DNA from: Romanomermis culicivorax
Taxonomy: Eukaryota; Nematoda; Enoplea; Mermithida; Mermithidae
Direction: 5' to 3'
Length of the DNA: 64,000 bases
Assembly: GCA_963922205.1 (NCBI GenBank)
Contig: CAWUHX010000099.1
Span: 930,001-994,000 of the forward strand
The translations under genes were made by a program, and so were the position numbers. The number at the start of each line of letters is the position of its first letter. The first letter of the stretch is position 1. This document shows, in pieces, positions 57,062-64,000 of this stretch. The notes beneath the pieces were generated by a model. It did not search any database. It was not told where the DNA came from and worked only from the letters and a program-made list of their open reading frames with translations.

Positions 57062-58312
57062 AGCAGGGCCGTGCGCAGGATTATTTCATGGGGGGACTAA
57101 ATTTTTTTTACTGAATAGCCCCAAAAAATGTTGATTTTACGCGATACACTCATACATGCACATAGGGGAGTAGGGGGGGGGGGTAAACCCCCATACTTGA
57201 GACCCTGGCCACCCCCCTGGTCAAAAAATCGTCAAACACCCCACCCTGAACTTTTTCCAAAACAGCTTTTTTCATGATTTTTGTGCATATTTTTTTTATG
57301 AAAAACAGGTTCGCAGAACTTTTTTTGTTTTTTGCTCACCCACGCCCCTACCCCCCTCGGAAAAAAGTCCATGGACCCTCCCCCCCGGAAAATTCTTCCC
57401 GTGCATGTCTGGATACACTGTGTGCATGCTGCCTGAATGGGGGGCGGCCGCTCCCGCCCCCTTCTGCATGGCCCTGTGTTCAAGAGTAGAGCCGATCAGG
57501 AACAAATAGAACATAATGGGGCTTATCCTTATGGTTGATTTACTTGCTTATTTCATATATATATATATATATAAATATATATCAGGGCCGTGCGCAGGAT
57601 TTTTTCATGGGGGGCGGACTAGATTTTTTCACTGAATAGCCCCAGAAAATGTTGATCTTACGCGGATATACTGTGTGCATCACCGTTTTTTTTCCTCTAA
57701 GATTTTTTCCACATGAGAACCGGACCCAAAATGTTTTTCCTCATTTTCCAAAAATTTTCCACATTTTTAAAAACGCTTATAATGTGGCTACGGATGCTTT
57801 TTATTTTAGGAGCATACCCAAGCATTTTGTTGTTTTTGTAGTCAGAAACCTGCAAAAATTAGGAAAAAAATTTAGAAAATTCTGGTTATGTTAGTCAAAA
57901 TGAGCTCATGAAGAATATATTGGTGTTCTATAGAATGGTCCGGCGCCGAGCGCCAGAAAAATTTTTTGATTTTCACTTTCTAAAACGCTGGAAAATGAAC
58001 TTTTATAACGTTGGGAAATAAATTAAAATCAGACTGATGAAGCGTAATTTGCCTCCCATTCCGGCGCGTAGCGCCGTAAAAATTTTCGGGTTTTTGTATC
58101 CTAAAACGCTGAAAAATAAATCTCTCCATCAGATAATTCGTGAACAAATGTCTTGACATTGCGTTCTAGAGTAATGTCTTCAATTTCCACCTTCAATAAA
58201 CGCAAAAGTTCAGATTGCAAACGTTTAAAAAATTCCAATCATCGAGAGAAAAAATTGAGAGACTTGATGAAAAATCTTTATTTTCGGCGACATAATTGAC
58301 TGTAAACGATTA
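57062..58312. repeat. Fold-back-family fragments and direct repeat
   Basis: An ~85-bp direct repeat starting CAGGGCCGTGCGCAGGAT occurs at about 57064 and 57584. Between them is a single arm of the element-2 family (57220-57430) and a (AT)n run at 57560-57585. From about 57670 to 58312 the sequence parallels 48665-49404 of element 1, including hairpin variants at 57940 and 58061. The LINE insertion interrupts it at 58312. Confidence 0.7.
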
Positions 58313-58428
58313 GGTTTTTACCCTAAAATATTAAGGTTTTCTGGCCATATTATATTTTCGTTGTAAGCCCAGACGGTTCAATTTGAGCGAATTATTTATT
58401 GAATCGATCGTCTTTAATTATTTGTCAA

Positions 58429-59721
58429 ATGAGCGAAATTAGCGACGGGAAAAATATTGATGGAGACGATAATGCTCCAAACATGGATGAAATTATGATC
58501 ACTACGGATCAATCGACACCTTTAAACAAATATGAAATCGAAAGTAATAAAACGGCGTTTTTATCGATAAATGATACAATATTTCGAAAAAAGACTCTGG
58601 TTGATATTTGTATCGAATTGGAATCAAAGAATAATGAAAATTCATTACCAGAAAATATTACGTTATTGAATAATAATACATTGAAACTATATTACGATTC
58701 GAAGGAAAAACGGGATTCGGCCGTTGCGTCAAAATATAATATTTTTAGTTTGAAAGTTGACGTTTTTAAACCACATCCATTGCAAATTACGCAAATTTTG
58801 AATTTGGGGCATTTATACGGGAATAATATTCCAAATTACGTAACTCACGAGGAAGTTGAAAAATGGCTCATCAATCAATATCAAGGTTTGAAAATTTCGG
58901 ATGACAATATTACACAGTTTGCGTCTATTAAAGGATGCACAAAAATTAAAAGCGGAATACGGTTAATTAAAATAATAATACCACCGGAATTAAAACTACC
59001 CGGAGTTGTTTGGTTTAAAGCTTCCTCAATGACGAAACCAATTAAACTTCAGTTATGGTTCAAAGGGATGGATATTTACTGTAAAAAATGCATGCAACCC
59101 GGACATATTAAAAAAGATTGTTCCATTAAATTCGACGATTTACCAAAACCCCCGATCATAACAAAAACTTACGCTACTGTTACGTCAACATCTAATCGTT
59201 ATCCAACTTACTCAGAATGCTCAACAACATCAACTGTGGAATCAAATAATGAATTAGACCCAAGAGATAATAATACTACAATAAGAGAAACTGAAAAAAA
59301 CGATAATTCTAATAATATGCCAAATTTAATGAGTATAAGCGAAATGAAAAATTTTAATGGTGATTATGTGCCTTTTTATACGTATAAATGTATTTTGTCC
59401 AATCATTATAATGCAACTTTTACTGTAAAAAATATTCAGTATAAATCAACCGAACATTTTTTGTTTGCACAGAAAGCGCGACAAATGGGACGAATGGACC
59501 TAGAAAAAGAGATCATAAATTCAACAACACCGGTAATAGCAAAACGCATCGGCGAACAAATAGAATGGCTTAACGAGTTGCCTTGGCATATTTTCACCGA
59601 AAAAACGTTATACGACGCCAATTGGGAAAAGTATGCTCAAAATAAAAATCTACGGCGTGCTTTATTCAATACGATGGATTACGAATTAGTGGAAACCAAC
59701 CCATTCGACTCGTTTTGGTGA
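58429..59721 (+). CDS. LINE ORF1: RRM-like/CCHC RNA-binding module plus NADAR domain
   Basis: The start is taken at MSEISDGKN (58429); the upstream extension lacks ATG. Residues ~90-205 form an RRM-like region common in LINE ORF1 proteins (ITLLNNNTLKLYYDSKEKRD onward). Residues ~217-231 are a zinc knuckle (CKKCMQPGHIKKDC). From residue ~305 the sequence matches the NADAR/YbiA fold: ILSNHYNATF, YKSTEHFLFAQKARQMG, TPVIAKRIGE, LPWHIF, YAQNKNLRRALFNT, LVETNPFDSFW. NADAR proteins act on ADP-ribose-linked substrates, and bacterial members remove ADP-ribose from guanine in DNA. Here it would be carried in the LINE RNP. The frame stops at a UGA exactly after the conserved FW of the DxxWGxG motif. Confidence 0.8.
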   Translation: MSEISDGKNIDGDDNAPNMDEIMITTDQSTPLNKYEIESNKTAFLSINDTIFRKKTLVDICIELESKNNENSLPENITLLNNNTLKLYYDSKEKRDSAVASKYNIFSLKVDVFKPHPLQITQILNLGHLYGNNIPNYVTHEEVEKWLINQYQGLKISDDNITQFASIKGCTKIKSGIRLIKIIIPPELKLPGVVWFKASSMTKPIKLQLWFKGMDIYCKKCMQPGHIKKDCSIKFDDLPKPPIITKTYATVTSTSNRYPTYSECSTTSTVESNNELDPRDNNTTIRETEKNDNSNNMPNLMSISEMKNFNGDYVPFYTYKCILSNHYNATFTVKNIQYKSTEHFLFAQKARQMGRMDLEKEIINSTTPVIAKRIGEQIEWLNELPWHIFTEKTLYDANWEKYAQNKNLRRALFNTMDYELVETNPFDSFW

Positions 59722-59940
59722 ATTGGAATTTCAATGGATGACGAGTGAATTAAAAACAAGGGAAATTGGGGCCAAAATCGATTTGGCAATATTTTGATGC
59801 AAGTTCGAAATGCAATGCGGTATGATTCCCGTTTCAAAAATGAAGCCGAAAATACGAACCGATTATTGAACGCCCGTAGTAAGAGGTCCTGTGATGTATT
59901 GTCGCCTGAAAATGTAGGATCTAAACAGCACAAAATATAA
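59722..59940 (+). pseudogene. Continuation of the NADAR domain behind two UGA codons
   Basis: The same frame continues to a TAA at 59938 with only one more stop (TGA at 59746). The translated pieces include IGISMDDE, GNWGQNRFGNILMQVRNA and a C-terminal tail. The W.G.N.LG..LM.VR pattern is the expected last part of NADAR domains. The domain is therefore split by nonsense codons at 59719 and 59746, most simply GGA and CGA/AGA changed to TGA in this copy. Confidence 0.7.
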
Positions 59941-60014
59941 AATGAATTTTTTGGTTTAGTTAGAAAACCCTGCATTTGATACTTTGGCATAGCCCTTCTA
60001 TGTAACATCCTACT

Positions 60015-61541
60015 ATGCAAAGTAATGTTTTAAAGGTAGCAACTTTAAATAGTGCAGGGTTGACAAAAAATGAGCTGAAAATTAGTCAGATTTTTGAAAA
60101 AACTAAAAATCTTGATCTTTTGTCTATTCAAGAAACCCATTTTACAAATAAAAGAGATACTTTTTTGTGTAAATCCATATTTAGTAAACAATTTTTACTC
60201 AAATTTTCAAATTCACTGAGCATGCATACTGCAGGCATAGCCTTGTTAGTTAATCATAGTTCAAGATTAAGATTAGGAAGAAAAATATTTGAAATACAGG
60301 GAAGAGCAATGGCTTTTTTGGCAGAGATAGAAAAGAAAAAATTTTACATTTTAACTATTTACGCACCTGCAAAGGAGTCAATGAGAAAAGAATTTTATGA
60401 TAAACTTTACAAGAAAATTTGTGAAAACTTTAGGCATCATGATGAAGTGATAGTGTTAGGAGATTTTAATTTTACTGAAAATGGTGTACTTGATAGGGAT
60501 TCCCAAAGAATACGAGAGAGTGAAACAGGGAAGGATAATTTTGAATTAATAAAGTCTAAGCTGAGTCTATTTGATGTTTTTCGTGAAAGATACCCAAAAT
60601 TAAAACTTTTCTCACATGTTTCAAATGCACATAAGACTAGTTCAAGAATTGATAGAATTTATAGTTCTAGACTACTTTGTGATGCTTTCAAAAGCTTCAG
60701 TTTCTCAGACTTGGGAATTAGTGATCACAAACTTTTTACTGTTAATTTTAAGTTAGACTTTCTTTCTATAAAAATTGGTCGATCGTATTGGAAAATGGAC
60801 ACCAGTTTTTTGAGTACAAAAGATTCTCAGATTAAAATTGAGATAGAAAAAATTTTTTACACCAACTTTGAAAAACTAGCAAATTTGACTAGTATAAATA
60901 TAGTCAAAGGATGGGAAAGTTTCAAGTTGGATATAAAAGAGGACTTTATACAATTGAAAAAGAAAATAGTCAAAATACGAACAAAAACAAAGGAAAATGC
61001 AGAAAAAAGCATGCAGAAACTACAAGAAAAAGTCAAACAAAATCCACAAGACATAAGTCTAAGGGAAGAATATAAGGAAAGAAAAAACGAATATAAAGTC
61101 ATAGTTAAAGAAGAAATTAAAGAAAAGTTGATAAAAACTCATTATAGTGATATCTTAGCGGATCGTTGCTCTCTGGCTACAGCCAAAATGATGCAAAAAA
61201 AGTCTGCAGAAAATAGAATAATAACATCAGTAAAATGTGAAGATGGAAGATTAATTGAGGACCAACTTGAAGTTTTAGAAGAATACAGAAAACAATATGA
61301 AAAATTATTCAAATCTAACAAGGTAGACAAACAACAACAAAATTTGTTTTTGGAAAAAGGCTCTACTTCTAAATTGAATACAGAGGAAAATGAGAGGTTA
61401 AATGAAGAGATATCAGAACAAGAAATTAGGGATGCTATTTTTTCATTGAAAAAAGGAAAAGCCCCTGGGGGTGATGGAATTCCATCAGAATTTTATCAAA
61501 AATTTGTTGATATTTGGTCCCTTTCTTTAAAAAAATGTTGA
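60015..61541 (+). CDS. LINE ORF2, part 1: APE-type endonuclease and start of RT
   Basis: 508 codons. AP-endonuclease motifs appear in order: VATLNSAGL, LSIQETHF, VLGDFNFTENG, SRIDRIYSS and LGISDHKLFTVNF. The nick made by this domain primes reverse transcription. A long Lys-rich helical linker follows, then the RT entry motif KKGKAPGGDGIPSEFYQKF. The frame ends at TGA (61539) directly after a TTTAAAAAAA run. The next frame (-1) continues the RT without loss. Confidence 0.88.
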   Translation: MQSNVLKVATLNSAGLTKNELKISQIFEKTKNLDLLSIQETHFTNKRDTFLCKSIFSKQFLLKFSNSLSMHTAGIALLVNHSSRLRLGRKIFEIQGRAMAFLAEIEKKKFYILTIYAPAKESMRKEFYDKLYKKICENFRHHDEVIVLGDFNFTENGVLDRDSQRIRESETGKDNFELIKSKLSLFDVFRERYPKLKLFSHVSNAHKTSSRIDRIYSSRLLCDAFKSFSFSDLGISDHKLFTVNFKLDFLSIKIGRSYWKMDTSFLSTKDSQIKIEIEKIFYTNFEKLANLTSINIVKGWESFKLDIKEDFIQLKKKIVKIRTKTKENAEKSMQKLQEKVKQNPQDISLREEYKERKNEYKVIVKEEIKEKLIKTHYSDILADRCSLATAKMMQKKSAENRIITSVKCEDGRLIEDQLEVLEEYRKQYEKLFKSNKVDKQQQNLFLEKGSTSKLNTEENERLNEEISEQEIRDAIFSLKKGKAPGGDGIPSEFYQKFVDIWSLSLKKC

Positions 61542-63565
61542 CAGCAATGTATGGTTCAAAAACATTAGGCAGTTCAATGTACCAAGGTGTAATTTCACAG
61601 ATCTATAAGGGGGAAAAAGATAAATCAGAAAGGACTAGTTGGAGACCAATAACAATGTTAAATGTAGACTACAAAATATTAGCAAAAATTCTAGTAAATA
61701 GACTAAAAAGAATAATGCCAAAAATTGTACATGAAGATCAAACATGTGCTGTTAAGGAAAGAGATATTAGAGACGGACTACTAAGAATTTATAATGTAAT
61801 AAATTATTTGAATGAAACAAAAAAATCAGGAATAATAGTATCACTAGATCATATGTCTGCCTTTGACATAATTGAATGGGAATATGTTTTTGATACACTA
61901 AAATATTTTAATATTAGTGAAAAATATATAAATTGGATTAGAATAATTTACAAAAATGGATATGCAAATTCAGTCTTAATAATAAACGGCTATGAAACTT
62001 TCCCATTCAAAGTGACCCGAGGCATAAGACAAGGGTGCCCTTTGTCTCCTCTCTTGTATGTCCTAGTCTCAGAAACAGTTTGTAATTATTTAAGGGCGGA
62101 AATATCAGTCAAAGGACTACACCTATTAGGAAAGGAATATAAGGTAAACTGTTATGCAGATGATACAAACTTTTTTGTTGAGGATTTAAAATCAATTAGC
62201 ACAATTTTTAAGGTATATGATAAGTTTCAAAAAGCTAGTGGTGCAACTCTAAAGAAGGAAAAAACTAAAATACTTTGTATAGGAGACAGTGAAAAACAAG
62301 TTAAGGAAAGTGATTTTGGAGAGTATGTTTGTGAAAAATTGAAAATTTATGGAATTTATTTTGATAAACACGGAACAGACTGTGAGGAGAACTTAAAGCT
62401 ACTAAAGGAAGAGATCAACAGATTCAAGGGTAATTTAGCCTCAAGTAAAACATCCTACTATGCAAGAGCTAAAATAATTGACACATATTTTTTATCAAAA
62501 TTGTGGTATTCTTCCCTTTTTTGCAAAATTAGTTCAGATTTTTTAAAAATGATAGAAAAATTCACTGCAAATTTCATTTGGTCCAATAAATCAAATAGGA
62601 ATCTTGTGGCTACTGCTAAGCTTAAACTACCTACATCAGTGGGGGGTTTGGGTTTGGCTGATATAGAGACAAAAGTTAGAGCAATGAGCTTAATGCTTCG
62701 AATTAGATGTCAGAAAAAGGACTTTGGTAATATTTTTTGGTTCTTTATAGATAAGGTAAAAGATAAAACAAAACGACAATTGAGCAGAACCAGTGCCCCT
62801 GAATTATATAAGAGGATTAGATTAGCAGAAATTGAATCAAAAATAGAATTATTGGATAATATGCAAATATCGCTAAATAATCAAACTCTGAATTTGGATC
62901 AAATTTCTACAAAATTACTTTGTTTTCAACTAACAAAGGATAAAGTACAAAATTTAGAGCCAAAAATAACAAGATATTGGGAATTGAAATTGGGCGTAAA
63001 TTCTAATGTAATAAAAAATCTTTTGAGTATAGGACCTGTAAAATTTGCTGACGGATATACAAGAAATTTGCATTTTTCTATAATTCATAGATTTTTACTT
63101 ACAAGATCTAAAATCAATCATATGAGTCCAAGCTCAGATCGGAATTGTAAGTTCTGTTTAGCCTCAAATGTTGAGGAAAGAGAGGATGTTTTCCACGCAT
63201 TAGTTACCTGTCCGAGAGTTTCAGAAATATGGGTAAAAATTGCACAAATTTTGAAGAAACTTGATAATAACTTTTCCTTAGAAATTGAAAACTTTATTTT
63301 TGGGGTAAAACCAAAATTTGTTTCCAAGGATAAAACCATACTAGCAAATTTATTCATACAAATTGCTCAAAAAAGTATCTGGCAAACAAGAATGACTTTT
63401 GAGAATAAAAGCGAACAAAAAGATCCTTGGGAAATTTTTAGAAAAAATTTCCAGGTTTATATTTTGAGACTTTACGATATATTAGAGTATAGGGTGTTGG
63501 AAAATTTTTTCCTCAAAAATAAAGTATGTAAGAAGAGTAGATATAAAATTTTAATAAATTTTTAA
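61514..63565 (+). CDS. LINE ORF2, part 2: reverse transcriptase and C-terminal zinc finger
   Basis: Lies in the -1 frame relative to part 1 and overlaps it over the slippery-looking run at 61527-61535. It carries WRPITMLNVDYKILAKIL, SLDHMSAFDIIEW (motif A), RGIRQGCPLSPLLYVL (motif B) and NCYADDTNFFV (catalytic motif C). The thumb/C-terminal region and a terminal Cys-His motif (CKFCLASNV...HALVTC) are as in L1/Tx1 elements. There is a TAA stop. The RT catalytic residues are intact. Confidence 0.9.
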   Translation: MVPFFKKMLTAMYGSKTLGSSMYQGVISQIYKGEKDKSERTSWRPITMLNVDYKILAKILVNRLKRIMPKIVHEDQTCAVKERDIRDGLLRIYNVINYLNETKKSGIIVSLDHMSAFDIIEWEYVFDTLKYFNISEKYINWIRIIYKNGYANSVLIINGYETFPFKVTRGIRQGCPLSPLLYVLVSETVCNYLRAEISVKGLHLLGKEYKVNCYADDTNFFVEDLKSISTIFKVYDKFQKASGATLKKEKTKILCIGDSEKQVKESDFGEYVCEKLKIYGIYFDKHGTDCEENLKLLKEEINRFKGNLASSKTSYYARAKIIDTYFLSKLWYSSLFCKISSDFLKMIEKFTANFIWSNKSNRNLVATAKLKLPTSVGGLGLADIETKVRAMSLMLRIRCQKKDFGNIFWFFIDKVKDKTKRQLSRTSAPELYKRIRLAEIESKIELLDNMQISLNNQTLNLDQISTKLLCFQLTKDKVQNLEPKITRYWELKLGVNSNVIKNLLSIGPVKFADGYTRNLHFSIIHRFLLTRSKINHMSPSSDRNCKFCLASNVEEREDVFHALVTCPRVSEIWVKIAQILKKLDNNFSLEIENFIFGVKPKFVSKDKTILANLFIQIAQKSIWQTRMTFENKSEQKDPWEIFRKNFQVYILRLYDILEYRVLENFFLKNKVCKKSRYKILINF

Positions 63566-63968
63566 GGCCGTTCAGATCCTTGCGTTTCTTGAGGGAAAAA
63601 ATTTTTGTATTATAGCGGTTTCAAAATATATATTGATTTTTCTATTTTCACATTATTTTCGTATGTTTGAATAATAAGGTTTCGTCAAAATTTATTTCAC
63701 ACGTAAAATTACTGTAGTTTAATTGTCATTTATGTTTTTTCGCTTAATTTTTTTTCTCTCCGTCTGAATATTTTTAATTTTCAGGTAAGAATTATGTTAT
63801 TTAGTTATAACGTGAATCCAGATAAATTACATGCAAGTTTTTATATTGCTGGACATTATTGTATAGTTTTTTTTGTTATCGTCGCGGGCCGTAAGACCAG
63901 GCCTTTTTTGATACCCCCTCTTGGCCAATAAAGATATATTTGTTTAAAAAAAAAAAAAAAAAAAAAAA
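63566..63968 (+). other. LINE 3' UTR, polyadenylation signal and A-tail
   Basis: Non-coding AT-rich tail. The last 80 bases include a GC-rich patch (GTCGCGGGCCGTAAGACC), the signal AATAAA at 63927-63932 and 23 A residues at 63946-63968, as expected for a polyadenylated RNA copied into the genome. Confidence 0.85.
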
Positions 63969-64000
63969 GAAAATGAAACGAGCTAACTTGATTGATAGAA
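63969..64000. repeat. Resumption of the interrupted fold-back repeat
   Basis: GAAAATGAAACGAGCTAACT and the following bases match 49405-49435 of fold-back element 1. This marks the right border of the LINE insertion. Confidence 0.85.

Larger units (their letters stand above)
58313..63968 (+). mobile_element. Full-length LINE (L1/Tx1-like) with NADAR-containing ORF1
   Basis: 5.66 kb between the interrupted repeat sequence CGATTAG at 58312 and the resumption AAAATGAAACGAGC after a poly-A tail (63946-63968). It has a 5' UTR, ORF1 (58429-59940 including two UGA), ORF2 (60015-63565 with one -1 break), a 3' UTR with AATAAA at 63927, and poly-A. The presence of both ORFs, a 5' leader and a tail argues for a full-length insertion. 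A target-site duplication longer than two bases is not evident. Confidence 0.88.

Noticed and set aside
12055..59748. Reassigned UGA codon (UGA recurs inside gag-linker, integrase, the GC-rich Maverick gene and NADAR)
   Set aside because: Genes such as the Maverick integrase (stop at 34902) and the linker ORF (17630) end with UGA in natural positions, and decayed DIRS frames also contain TAA. CpG decay of CGA plus ordinary mutation explains the pattern better.
1..64000. CRISPR arrays, rRNA or tRNA genes
   Set aside because: The sequence is eukaryotic. Repeats found are transposon-related or satellites, and no cloverleaf or rRNA-like segment was recognised by eye.

Overview
This is a eukaryotic window, almost certainly from an invertebrate animal. 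Genes are interrupted by short GT-AG introns, and most of the sequence is transposable elements. One 43-bp exon (3820-3862) looks like part of a host CELF/UNC-75-type RNA-binding protein gene. A degenerate run of TTAGGC-like hexamers near 2.3 kb and the U-rich TTTTAG-type splice acceptors would fit a nematode, but the species cannot be fixed from sequence alone.

Layout: (1) 1-5.4 kb is host flank with the CELF-like exon and a small inverted-repeat element. (2) 5.45-8.94 kb is a broken DIRS-type tyrosine-recombinase retrotransposon, cut off by a 100-N assembly gap. (3) 9.07-25.29 kb is a very large (16.2 kb) Gypsy-class LTR element on the minus strand. It has ~1.45 kb LTRs, a 3.65 kb leader holding a regular ~66-bp array of GACGTCA sites, gag, an acidic linker ORF, and an open frame in which an envelope-like glycoprotein is fused in front of protease, reverse transcriptase, RNase H and integrase. 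A UGA interrupts the integrase. (4) 25.3-27.3 kb is flank with a minisatellite. (5) 27.28-47.47 kb is a complete 20.2 kb Maverick/Polinton (adintovirus-like) element with ~1.4 kb terminal inverted repeats. It carries protein-primed DNA polymerase B (11 exons, reconstructed in frame), retroviral-type integrase with a chromodomain, FtsK/HerA packaging ATPase, adenain-type protease, major and minor capsid proteins and several conserved small genes. A separate GC-rich three-exon gene lies beside a textbook heat-shock element. (6) 47.5-58.3 kb is gene-free DNA built from fold-back (palindromic) repeats that share a CCGGCGCGAAGCGCCGG hairpin. (7) 58.31-63.97 kb is an apparently full-length LINE whose ORF1 joins an RRM-like/CCHC module to a NADAR domain, an ADP-ribose-related enzyme fold. 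ORF2 (APE endonuclease plus RT) has one -1 frame break. The LINE sits inside a copy of the fold-back repeat, and the uninterrupted counterpart of its target is visible at 49.40 kb.

The Maverick genes form a self-contained set: PolB and integrase for replication and insertion, ATPase, protease and capsid proteins for virion assembly. All appear intact, whereas the DIRS, Gypsy and LINE copies each carry breaks. The most unusual features are the NADAR-bearing LINE ORF1, the env-before-pol Gypsy element with its leader array, and the heat-shock-element-associated gene in the Maverick.
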